Shown: one piece after another, positions 15,420 through 23,218 of the stretch
Layout: every line of letters begins with the position of its first letter
Position numbering within the stretch: the first letter of the stretch is position 1
NCBI GenBank assembly: GCA_021841725.1
Contig: JAKCEC010000002.1
Span: 1 to 27,075 of the forward strand
Length of the DNA stretch: 27,075 bases
Direction: 5' to 3'
DNA from: Actinomycetes bacterium
GTDB lineage: Bacteria > Actinomycetota > Acidimicrobiia > Acidimicrobiales > RAAP-2
Translations under genes and position numbers: made by a program
Notes under the pieces: generated by a model
The model's database searches: none
What the model was told of the DNA's origin: nothing
The model's input: only the letters and a program-made list of their open reading frames with translations

Positions 15420-16897
15420 GGCAAGAAGTACACCGTCGCGTGCTGGGCCAGGGTCACCAGGGGACCCGGCCACACGCCGAACAACAGGGTCAGCACGACC
15501 CCCGCCCCGATGACGATCGCCGTCGCGCGCGGGACCACCACGCGCACCGCGTCGAGTTCGTCGTCGGGCTCCGCGTAGAGCACCACGGTCCAGCGCAAGT
15601 AGAACGACGCCGCGATGGCGGCGCTCAGGAGCGCGATCAACGCCAACAGCGATCCCCCCGCGTCGACGGCCGCGGCCAGCACCGAGTACTTCGCGTAGAA
15701 GCCGGCGGTCAGGGGCGCACCCAGTTGGGACAGCAGCAGCACGGCCAGCGCCGCGCCCAGCCAGGGCTGGCGCCGCGCGAGTCCCCGGTAGGACTCGAGC
15801 GAGTGGCGCTCGTCACCCAACCCGCCCATCACCGTGAGCACGGCGAAGGTCGCCACCACCGTGGGCGCGTAGGTCATCAGGTAGAACAACAGGGCGGCCG
15901 ACCCGCGGGCGGTCCCCGCCCACACGCCGATCAGGATGAAGCCCGCGTGGTTGATCGACGAGTACGCCAGCAGGCGCTTCGCGTTGCGCTGCGGGAGGGC
16001 GAGGGCCGCGCCCACCACGGTCGTCAAGACCACCAGCACCCACAAGATGGGCCGCCAGGTGTCGAGTTGCGTGCCCAGTCCCGAGATCAACACGCGCACT
16101 AACGCCGCGAAGGCGCCGACCTTGACGATCGAGGCCATGAAGCCCGTCACCGGGGTGGGAGCACCCTCGTAGACGTCGGGCGACCACATATGAAAGGGCA
16201 CCGCCGCCACCTTGAAGGCGAACCCGATCAACAAGAGGGCGCCGCCCGCCACCAACAGTCCGGGTCGTAGCACGACGTTGGAACCGAGGAAGTACGAGAT
16301 GGTACTCAGGTTCGTCGATCCGGTCGCGCCGTAGAGCAGGGCCGCCCCGTAGATGAAGATGGCCGAGGCGAAGCCGCCGAGCACGAAGTACTTGAGCGAG
16401 GCCTCCGCGGACTCGGTCTTGCGCCGATCCAGCGCGACCAGGACGTAGAGCCCGAGGGAGAGGATCTCCAGGCCCAAGAAGATGACGATCAGGTCGTTCG
16501 CCTGGGTCATTAAGAGCGCCCCGGCACTCGCGGCCATCGCCAGGATCTGGTACTCGGGTCCGCGCACGTTCTCGCGCACCGCCCAGTCGTGCGCCACCAG
16601 GGCCGCGAGGCCCACCGAGACCGCGATCACCGCGCTCGCCACGACCGAGAATCCGTCGAGGACCACCGCGTGCGCGACCGTCGTCGACGCGCCCGCGTGG
16701 TCGAGTCCGCGCCACTGGAAGTACGTGGTCACCAGCACCGCGACCGAGGTGAGGACGGTCACCGACGTCGAGAACAGCATCGGCACCGTACGGCGCCACA
16801 GGGCCGAGGTGATGAGGAGCACGAGGGCGGCGCCGAAGTACAGCAGGACCGGCAGAATGGTCAGGTAGTGAATGGAGGGGATGGTCACGGTGTTCAC
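15416..16897 (-). CDS. nuoN: NADH-quinone oxidoreductase subunit N
   Basis: This is one of the three antiporter-like, proton-pumping membrane subunits of complex I. The 493-aa product is hydrophobic with about 14 helices. Family marks are the conserved glutamate in FLGLEILSLGLYVLVAL, the lysine-bearing AAVPFHMWSPDVYEGAPTPV, and the broken-helix region LPQRNAKRLLAYSSINHAGF with its pumping lysines. The GTG at 16897 overlaps the nuoM stop as GTGA; a second GTG three codons later (16888) is possible. The upstream part of the open frame lies within nuoM and is not protein-like. The stop overlaps the ATP-grasp start. Confidence 0.95.
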   Translation of the reverse strand: MNTVTIPSIHYLTILPVLLYFGAALVLLITSALWRRTVPMLFSTSVTVLTSVAVLVTTYFQWRGLDHAGASTTVAHAVVLDGFSVVASAVIAVSVGLAALVAHDWAVRENVRGPEYQILAMAASAGALLMTQANDLIVIFLGLEILSLGLYVLVALDRRKTESAEASLKYFVLGGFASAIFIYGAALLYGATGSTNLSTISYFLGSNVVLRPGLLVAGGALLLIGFAFKVAAVPFHMWSPDVYEGAPTPVTGFMASIVKVGAFAALVRVLISGLGTQLDTWRPILWVLVVLTTVVGAALALPQRNAKRLLAYSSINHAGFILIGVWAGTARGSAALLFYLMTYAPTVVATFAVLTVMGGLGDERHSLESYRGLARRQPWLGAALAVLLLSQLGAPLTAGFYAKYSVLAAAVDAGGSLLALIALLSAAIAASFYLRWTVVLYAEPDDELDAVRVVVPRATAIVIGAGVVLTLLFGVWPGPLVTLAQHATVYFLP

Positions 16898-18396
16898 TTG
16901 ATCACGCTCGCGGTGGCGACCTGGGTGACGAGAGTGTGCACCGAGGGGGTGATGCGGTTCAGGACCGGCTGGGGAAAGACGCCGAGGAGCACGATCAAGA
17001 CGACCACCGGGGCCAGGACCCAACGCTCACCGGCGGACGCGTCCGTCACGGTGGCGTTGGCGCCGAGCGCGCGACCGTGAAAGACACGCTGGTAGGCCCA
17101 CAGGAGGTACACCGCCGAGGCGAGGACCCCGAGGGCCGCGACCGCGCTCCACCAGGCGTGGGTCGTGAAGGTGCCGATCAGGATCAGGTACTCCGACACG
17201 AATCCCGAGAGACCCGGCAGGCCGATGCTGGCCAACATGGCCACGGTGAAGAGCCCCGCCATCACCGGCGCGGGGCCCTGCAGGCCCGCGAAATCCGCGA
17301 TCTGGATACTGGCGCGACGCCGCTCGAGGAAGCCGATGATCAAGAAGAAGCCAATGGTGATGATGCCGTGGTTGAACATCAACAGCACCGCGCCGGTGAC
17401 CCCGATGGTCGAGCCCGACATGATCCCGAGCGTGATGAAGCTCATCTGGGCCAGTGACGAGTACGCCACGAAGCGCTTGAGGTCCGCGGCCACGCAGGCC
17501 AGCACCGACCCGTAGAGGATACCGATGACGGCCAGCGTCAAGACGTAGGGTCGCACGCTCACCTGCGCCAGCGGCAACAGGCCCACCGCGAAGCGCAGTA
17601 GTCCGTAACTGCCGAGCTTGGCCAGGAGAGCCGAGAGCTCGATGGAACCCGCGGTCGGCGCCTCGGCGTAGGTCAGCGGGGACCAGGTGTGCAGGGGCCA
17701 GACCGGGGCCTTGGCGCCGAAGGCCACCGCGAAGGCCACGAACAACCACACCGCCGTCGCGTGCGACATCGACGTGGCGGCCATCGCCCCGTAGGCGAAG
17801 GTCAGCGCCGCGGTCGGGTGCTGGTGCTGGTAGGCGAAGCCCATGTACAAGATACCGATCAGCAGGAACGCCGACGCGGTGAAGGTGTACAAGAAGAACT
17901 TGAGCGCCGCGCGCGTGCGTTCCTTCGCGCCCCAGCCCGAGATGATGAAGTAGCACGGCACCAGGGTCAGCTCGAAGAACACGAAGAACTCCAGCACGTC
18001 GTGCGCGACGAAGGAGCCCATGGTGAGGCTCGTCAGGATCAACAGCCACGAGACGAAAGCCGGCTCGCGGCGCTTGTCGCGCCCCCCGAGCAGCGACAGC
18101 AGCAACACGAGCGCGGTCAAGACCACCATCAACAGACTCAATCCGTCGAGGGCGACGTCGTAGGCCAGTCCCAGCGGCGCCGAGACGACGTGACGCGAGA
18201 GGAAGTCGTAGCCCTGGGCGCCGGCCACGTTGCTCTTGTAGAGTACGGCCACCACCAGGGTCAACACGACTTCGAGGGCTCCGACGCCCACCGCGACGCG
18301 ATAGGCGGCGTCGGGGGTGCGACGCACCGCCATCGCCACCAGGGCCCCGAGCAGGGGCAGCACGATCAACGCGCTCAGCCAGAGGGAGGAGTGCAT
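16894..18396 (-). CDS. nuoM: NADH-quinone oxidoreductase subunit M
   Basis: The 500-aa protein is the second antiporter-like proton-pumping subunit of complex I, with about 14 helices. It shows the conserved glutamate in FFELTLVPCYFIISGWG, the segment APVWPLHTWSPLTYAEAPTAG, and VAADLKRFVAYSSLAQMSF with conserved lysine. The start is the ATG at 18396, two bases after the nuoL TAG; GAGG spanning the nuoL stop is the likely ribosome binding site. The frame is open another 770 bp upstream, but that is antisense-like filler inside nuoL, and the normal length confirms the chosen start. Confidence 0.96.
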   Translation of the reverse strand: MHSSLWLSALIVLPLLGALVAMAVRRTPDAAYRVAVGVGALEVVLTLVVAVLYKSNVAGAQGYDFLSRHVVSAPLGLAYDVALDGLSLLMVVLTALVLLLSLLGGRDKRREPAFVSWLLILTSLTMGSFVAHDVLEFFVFFELTLVPCYFIISGWGAKERTRAALKFFLYTFTASAFLLIGILYMGFAYQHQHPTAALTFAYGAMAATSMSHATAVWLFVAFAVAFGAKAPVWPLHTWSPLTYAEAPTAGSIELSALLAKLGSYGLLRFAVGLLPLAQVSVRPYVLTLAVIGILYGSVLACVAADLKRFVAYSSLAQMSFITLGIMSGSTIGVTGAVLLMFNHGIITIGFFLIIGFLERRRASIQIADFAGLQGPAPVMAGLFTVAMLASIGLPGLSGFVSEYLILIGTFTTHAWWSAVAALGVLASAVYLLWAYQRVFHGRALGANATVTDASAGERWVLAPVVVLIVLLGVFPQPVLNRITPSVHTLVTQVATASVIK

Positions 18397-18398
18397 CT

Positions 18399-20270
18399 CT
18401 ACCTCACCCGTCCCACGAGGTACACGACGATGACGGTCGCCCCGAGCACCATGGCCAGCGCGTATTGACGCACCATGCCCGCTTGCAGTTTGCGAATTCC
18501 CTCGCCACTTCGTCGCACCGATCCTCCGAGACCCTCCACCGCGCCGTCGATGACCCGTTCCTCGACGACGTCGGAGGAGAACTGCGCCGCCGTGGCGAGC
18601 GGACGCGCCAACGTGGCGTCGTAGGCGTCGTCCCAGTGCCACACGTGCTCGAAGAACGGCTTCTCGAAGGTGGCGGACTCGACGCGGTTGCGCCAAATGG
18701 TGAAGGCCGCGAAGAGGCCGATGGCGGCGGCGGCCACGTCGACCAGGGCCAGTCCGGTCTGCAGGGTGGTGCTCTGCGCCGCGCTCGGGGCCACGTACCC
18801 GAAGGTCGGGGCCAGGAAGTGGGTGAGGGAGAACCCGTGCGCCCACGGCAGGTCCAAGACACCACCGAACACGCTCAGCACGGCGAGGATCAACAGCGGC
18901 ACGGTCATCGCCACGGGGGATTCGTGGGGGTCGTGCTGGTGGGTGACCTCGCGGAAGCGTTCGGACCCGCGAAAGGTCAGCACGAAGAGGCGACTCATGT
19001 AGTAGGCCGTCAGAATCGCCGTCAGGACGCCGAGGACCCACAGCGGTTTGTTGTGGGTGAACACGTTGGTCAGCACGTCTCCCTTGGACCAGAAGCCCGC
19101 GAAGGGGGGCACGCCCGAGATGGTGAGCCAGCCGATGAGGAAGGTCGGGAAGGTGAGGGGGAGCCACCGCGCGAGGCCGCCCATCTTGCGCATGTCCTGT
19201 TCGCCGCCGAGCGAGTGGATCACCGAGCCCGACCCGAGGAACAAGAGGGCCTTGAAGAACGCGTGACTGACCATCAAGAAGATCGCGGCGCCGTAGGCGC
19301 CCACGCCGACGGCCAGGACCATGTACCCGATCTGGGACACGGTCGAGAAGGCGAGGACCTTCTTGATGTCCTTTTGCGCGGTGGCGATGGTGGCCGCGAC
19401 GAACGCGGTCACTCCCCCGATGATGGCGATGCTCATGCGCCCCGAGGAGGACAGCGCCAGCACCGGCGACATCCGCACGAGCAGGTACACCCCGGCGGTG
19501 ACCATGGTCGCGGCGTGGATCAGGGCGGAGACGGGGGTCGGACCCTCCATCGCGTCGGGCAACCAGTTGAACAGAGGGATCTGGGCGCTCTTGCCGGTCG
19601 CGGCGAGGAGCAGCGCCAGCACCACCAGGGTCGCCACCGTCGGCGAGAGCAGCGACGTGGAGGAGAAGACGCCCAGGTACGTCAGCGTGTGGGTGTGGGT
19701 GAAGAGCAGGAACATCGCCACCAGCAGGCCCACGTCACCGACGCGGTTGTAGATGAACGCCTTCTTGCCCGCCGAGGCGGCCGCATCGCGGTCGAAGTAG
19801 TAGCTCACGAGCCAGTAGGAGCACACCCCCACGCCCTCCCACCCGACGAACGTCAGCACCAGGTTGTTCGCCAGGACCAGGGTCAACATCGAGAAGACGA
19901 AGAGGTTCAGGTAGAGGAAGAACTTGCGAAAGTCCTTCTCGCCCTCCATGTACGCCGTCGAGTACCAGTGGATCAGCGTCGAGATGCCCGTCACGAAGAG
20001 CGACATGGTGATCGACAAGGGATCGACCAGAATGGCCGCGGGGACGTGCAGCGTGTCCACCGAGATCCACGTGAAGAGGTTCACCGTCACCTCGCGCGAG
20101 TGATCGTGCAGCACTTGGACGAACGTGAGCACACTGGCCAGGAAACTCAGGCCCACCACGCCGGTCGCGATGACGCCGACCGACCGGTTGCCGAGGGACC
20201 GGCCGTTCAACAAGACGAAGAGGAATCCGGCCAGGGGCAAGATCATGATCAGTGGTGCGAGATGCGTCAT
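18399..20270 (-). CDS. nuoL: NADH-quinone oxidoreductase subunit L
   Basis: This 623-aa protein is the distal proton-pumping subunit of complex I. It has about 16 helices, including the C-terminal part that forms the long lateral helix running along the membrane arm. Conserved parts are FVGWEGVGVCSYWLVSYYF with the key glutamate, KKAFIYNRVGDVG, FNWLPDAMEGPTPVSALIHA, and AQKDIKKVLAFSTVSQIGYM with the channel lysines. The ATG shares one base with the nuoK stop (TGATG). The length is normal for the family and no truncation is seen. Confidence 0.97.
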   Translation of the reverse strand: MTHLAPLIMILPLAGFLFVLLNGRSLGNRSVGVIATGVVGLSFLASVLTFVQVLHDHSREVTVNLFTWISVDTLHVPAAILVDPLSITMSLFVTGISTLIHWYSTAYMEGEKDFRKFFLYLNLFVFSMLTLVLANNLVLTFVGWEGVGVCSYWLVSYYFDRDAAASAGKKAFIYNRVGDVGLLVAMFLLFTHTHTLTYLGVFSSTSLLSPTVATLVVLALLLAATGKSAQIPLFNWLPDAMEGPTPVSALIHAATMVTAGVYLLVRMSPVLALSSSGRMSIAIIGGVTAFVAATIATAQKDIKKVLAFSTVSQIGYMVLAVGVGAYGAAIFLMVSHAFFKALLFLGSGSVIHSLGGEQDMRKMGGLARWLPLTFPTFLIGWLTISGVPPFAGFWSKGDVLTNVFTHNKPLWVLGVLTAILTAYYMSRLFVLTFRGSERFREVTHQHDPHESPVAMTVPLLILAVLSVFGGVLDLPWAHGFSLTHFLAPTFGYVAPSAAQSTTLQTGLALVDVAAAAIGLFAAFTIWRNRVESATFEKPFFEHVWHWDDAYDATLARPLATAAQFSSDVVEERVIDGAVEGLGGSVRRSGEGIRKLQAGMVRQYALAMVLGATVIVVYLVGRVR

Positions 20271-20575
20271 CAGCCCTGCAGTTCCGAGAGTTCGTCGACC
20301 GAGGTCGAGGAGCGACGGCGAAAGACCGCCACCACGATGCCGAGTCCGACCGTCACCTCAGCGGCGGCGACCACCATGATGAAGAAGACCGTCGTCTGAC
20401 CGCCGATGTCGCTCATGGTGCGCGCGAAGGTGACGAACGTGAGGTTCACGGCGTTCAACATGAGCTCGATGCACATGAACATGATCAGGGCGCTGCGCCG
20501 CGTGAGGACGCCGAAGGCCCCCACGCCGAACAGCACCGCCGCCAAGACCAAGAACCACGAGACGGGGATCGTCAC
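20270..20575 (-). CDS. nuoK: NADH-quinone oxidoreductase subunit K
   Basis: The 101-aa protein has three helices and the two membrane glutamates essential for proton transfer, one in [11 protein letters not shown] and one in [11 protein letters not shown]. It belongs to the membrane arm of complex I between NuoJ and NuoN. The start is a GTG overlapping the nuoJ stop as GTGA, and the stop shares one base with the nuoL ATG. The size is typical. Confidence 0.96.
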   Translation of the reverse strand: MTIPVSWFLVLAAVLFGVGAFGVLTRRSALIMFMCIELMLNAVNLTFVTFARTMSDIGGQTTVFFIMVVAAAEVTVGLGIVVAVFRRRSSTSVDELSELQG

Positions 20576-21213
20576 GACTCCACCTCCTGGGACGCGACGT
20601 CCTCGTCGAACCGCCCGGCGTCGGCCGCCGTTTCCTCGACGTCGTCGTCGACGTCGTCGACCTCGGCGGTGCGCTCGCGGCGCGCCAGCAGGACCGCGCC
20701 GACGACCGCGATGATGAGCAGGCCGGCCGTCGCCTCGAAGGCCAGGAGGTAGGTCGTAAAGACCGAATCGCCCAACTGCGTGACGTTGCCCGCCCCCGTC
20801 GCCAGCGCCGTGCCGCCCGTCGACGCCGAGAGGACGCCACTCACCCAGTGCGAGTTGGCCATGAGGTAGATCACGCCGGCCACGGTGATCGCCACGCCCA
20901 GGCCCGCGAACCAGCGCTGACCGACCAACGGTTCCACGTGAGGGTGCTTGGACTTATCCACGCCCAAGAACATGATGACGAACAAGAACAGCACCACGAT
21001 GGCCCCGGCGTAGACGATGATCTCCACCGCGGCCAAGAAGTCGGCGCTCTGCTCGAGGAACGCCACGGCCACCCCGAGCAGGCTCAAAATGAGACTGAGC
21101 GCGGAGTGCACCGGGTTCGTCATCGCGATCACGCCGACGGCCCCGACCAGGATCATGACGGCGGCGCTCACGAAGACCAGGACGTCGGGGATGGCGTACG
21201 TCGTGGCCAACAT
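20572..21213 (-). CDS. nuoJ: NADH-quinone oxidoreductase subunit J
   Basis: The 213-aa membrane subunit has five helices and the conserved run [20 protein letters not shown] followed by [24 protein letters not shown], the hinged helix near the E-channel of complex I. The C-terminal 35 or so residues are a strongly acidic, probably disordered cytosolic tail ([10 protein letters not shown] and onward). The ATG at 21213 shares one base with the nuoI stop; the longer open frame upstream lies inside nuoI. The stop overlaps the nuoK GTG. Confidence 0.95.
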   Translation of the reverse strand: MLATTYAIPDVLVFVSAAVMILVGAVGVIAMTNPVHSALSLILSLLGVAVAFLEQSADFLAAVEIIVYAGAIVVLFLFVIMFLGVDKSKHPHVEPLVGQRWFAGLGVAITVAGVIYLMANSHWVSGVLSASTGGTALATGAGNVTQLGDSVFTTYLLAFEATAGLLIIAVVGAVLLARRERTAEVDDVDDDVEETAADAGRFDEDVASQEVES

Positions 21214-21968
21214 CAGCTCTCCCCCTTCGTGCGACGACGCGGACGACGCTCCTCGAGTGTCTTCAGCAATCCTTGCAGGCCCCGCTGATCGAGGGGGACG
21301 TCGTCGGGCTCGAGGTGCCGCGAGAAGACCTCGCGGATCTGCTTGGAGCCGGTGGCCGCGTCGTCGCGTCGGGGGGACTGTCCCGCTTCGGCCGCGCGCA
21401 CCCCCACCCCGAGTTCGCCGCTCCACTGCGTCACGCCCTCGAAGGTCGCGTCGCCGGCGGGCGACGTGGCGCGCATCCAACCCCCGGTCATCGCCGCCTC
21501 ACCGGGTCGCCAGTCCTCCCACGGCAGGCGCTGGGGGAAGCCTTCGTCGTCCACCAGGAGCTGCGCCTTGGTGTAGATCGCGTCGGCCCGATTGGTGAAG
21601 GAGAACTCGAACATCTTGGACTCGGTGATGGCCTGGGTGGGGCACGCCTCGACGCACAGGTCACAGTGGATGCAGCGCAGGTAGTTGATCTCGTAGACGT
21701 AGCCGTAGCGTTCGCCCGGTGACACCGGGTGGTCCGCGGGATTGTCCAGTCCGCGTACGTAGATGCAATTGACGGGGCACACGCCGGCGCAGAGTTCACA
21801 ACCGATGCACTTCTCCATCCCGTCCTCGTAGCGATTGAGGACGTGTCGCCCGTGCTGGCGCGGTTGCTTGGGTCGCTTCACCTGGGGATAGGAATTAGTG
21901 ACGCGAGGCTTGCCCAGGTGCGCCAGGGTCAGCTTGAAACCGCCGAAGAAGTCAGTCCAACCGGCCAT
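21213..21968 (-). CDS. nuoI: NADH-quinone oxidoreductase subunit I, 8Fe ferredoxin type
   Basis: This peripheral-arm subunit holds clusters N6a and N6b, which lead electrons toward the quinone site. Two [4Fe-4S] motifs are clear: CIGCELCAGVCPVNC (C54, C57, C60, C64, C68) and CIHCDLCVEACP (C99, C102, C105, C109). At 251 aa it is longer than usual: about 80-90 residues after the conserved core form a Gly-, Arg- and acid-rich C-terminal extension. The ATG overlaps the nuoH stop by one base (TAATG); the longer open frame upstream lies within nuoH and has no family similarity. The stop overlaps the nuoJ start. Confidence 0.96.
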   Translation of the reverse strand: MAGWTDFFGGFKLTLAHLGKPRVTNSYPQVKRPKQPRQHGRHVLNRYEDGMEKCIGCELCAGVCPVNCIYVRGLDNPADHPVSPGERYGYVYEINYLRCIHCDLCVEACPTQAITESKMFEFSFTNRADAIYTKAQLLVDDEGFPQRLPWEDWRPGEAAMTGGWMRATSPAGDATFEGVTQWSGELGVGVRAAEAGQSPRRDDAATGSKQIREVFSRHLEPDDVPLDQRGLQGLLKTLEERRPRRRTKGES

Positions 21969-23218
21969 TACTCCCCCTCGTCCTCGTCGTCGCGCGCGTC
22001 GCTCACCGCGCGGATGACCTCGCCGGGCAACGGCCGTTCGCCCACGGTGGGCATCAGTGCACCGACCCCGCTGGCGCGATCCGCCCCGAGTTCGAACGCG
22101 CGACTGAGCAGCGTCCACGCCAAGATCACCACGGCCGCCATGGCGAAGCCGTCGGCGGGCTTGACCAGGAAGCCGGCGACGATGAGCATCCAGCCGAGCG
22201 ACAGCGGGATCAGTCGCTTCCACCCGAGTTCCATCACCTGGTCGTAGCGGAAACGCGGGAGGGCCGCGCGGAACCAGATGTAGGAGAACGCGAAGGCCGT
22301 CGTCTTGGCGAGGAACCAGAGGATGGGGAACACCCAGCGCAGGTGCGCAATGTTGGGCACGTACCCCGCGGGCCCCCCGAGGAAGAGCGTCACGATCAAC
22401 GCCGACATCGTCAGGGTGTTCATGAACTCCGCCATGAAGAAGAGGGCGAAGCGAATCGACGAGTACTCGGTGTGGAAGCCGCCCACCAATTCACTCTCCG
22501 CCTCGACCACGTCGAAGGGCGGACGACCCAACTCCGCGGTGATGGCGATGACGAACACCACGAAGGGGACCACGCCGAGTCGGATGAGGTTCCAGTGCCA
22601 GATGCCCCCGCCCTGGCTGGTCACGATGTCGTGGGTCGACAGCGAACCCGAGATCAACGCCACGGTGACGATGGTCATGCCCAGCGCCGCCTCGTAGGAG
22701 ATCATCTGGGCGCTGGCGCGCACCGAGGACAACAAGGGGTACTTCGAGCCCGACGCCCACCCCGCCAGCATGATGCCGTAGACCGAGATGCCCGACATCG
22801 CCAACATCACCAGGATGCCCATCGGCGGGTTGGCGATCTGCAACTCGATGACGTGGCCGGCCACGACCACCGTGCCCCCGAGGGGGATGACCGAAAAAGT
22901 GATCAGCGCCGGCACGAGCACCAGGTACGGCGCCAACTTGAAGACGACGCGGTCCGCCTCGGCGGGCATGAGGTCCTCTTTGGCGAAGAGCTTGATGCCG
23001 TCGGCGAGCGTCTGCAGCAGGCCGAACGGGCCCCAGCGCTGGGGGCCGATGCGACTCTGCATGTCCGAGATCGCCTTGCGCTCGAACCAGATCATCATGG
23101 TGACGGCGCCCATGATCACCGCGAAGCCGACGACCACCTTCACGAGGACGATGATCAGAATCGCCAGGGTGACGTGGAGCCCGTTGGCGAAGAGGGGGTC
23201 GACGCTGGCCAGGCTCAT
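21968..23218 (-). CDS. nuoH: NADH-quinone oxidoreductase subunit H
   Basis: The 416-aa membrane subunit forms part of the quinone-binding chamber. The signature RIGPQRWGPFGLLQTLADG followed by KLFAKED, and the charged loop ELGRPPFDVVEAESELVGGF followed by HTEYSSIRFALFF, are both intact. About eight helices are visible. The ATG at 23218 overlaps the nuoG stop as ATGA. A C-terminal tail of about 50 residues beyond the last helix ends in an acidic DARDDEDEGE. Confidence 0.97.
   Translation of the reverse strand: MSLASVDPLFANGLHVTLAILIIVLVKVVVGFAVIMGAVTMMIWFERKAISDMQSRIGPQRWGPFGLLQTLADGIKLFAKEDLMPAEADRVVFKLAPYLVLVPALITFSVIPLGGTVVVAGHVIELQIANPPMGILVMLAMSGISVYGIMLAGWASGSKYPLLSSVRASAQMISYEAALGMTIVTVALISGSLSTHDIVTSQGGGIWHWNLIRLGVVPFVVFVIAITAELGRPPFDVVEAESELVGGFHTEYSSIRFALFFMAEFMNTLTMSALIVTLFLGGPAGYVPNIAHLRWVFPILWFLAKTTAFAFSYIWFRAALPRFRYDQVMELGWKRLIPLSLGWMLIVAGFLVKPADGFAMAAVVILAWTLLSRAFELGADRASGVGALMPTVGERPLPGEVIRAVSDARDDEDEGE

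Noticed and set aside
18465..20399. Plus-strand 644-codon open frame opposite nuoL and nuoK
   Set aside because: It is antisense to clearly conserved complex I genes, and its composition is His/Arg/Glu/Gln-rich, as expected from reading GC-rich codons backwards; it has no domain.
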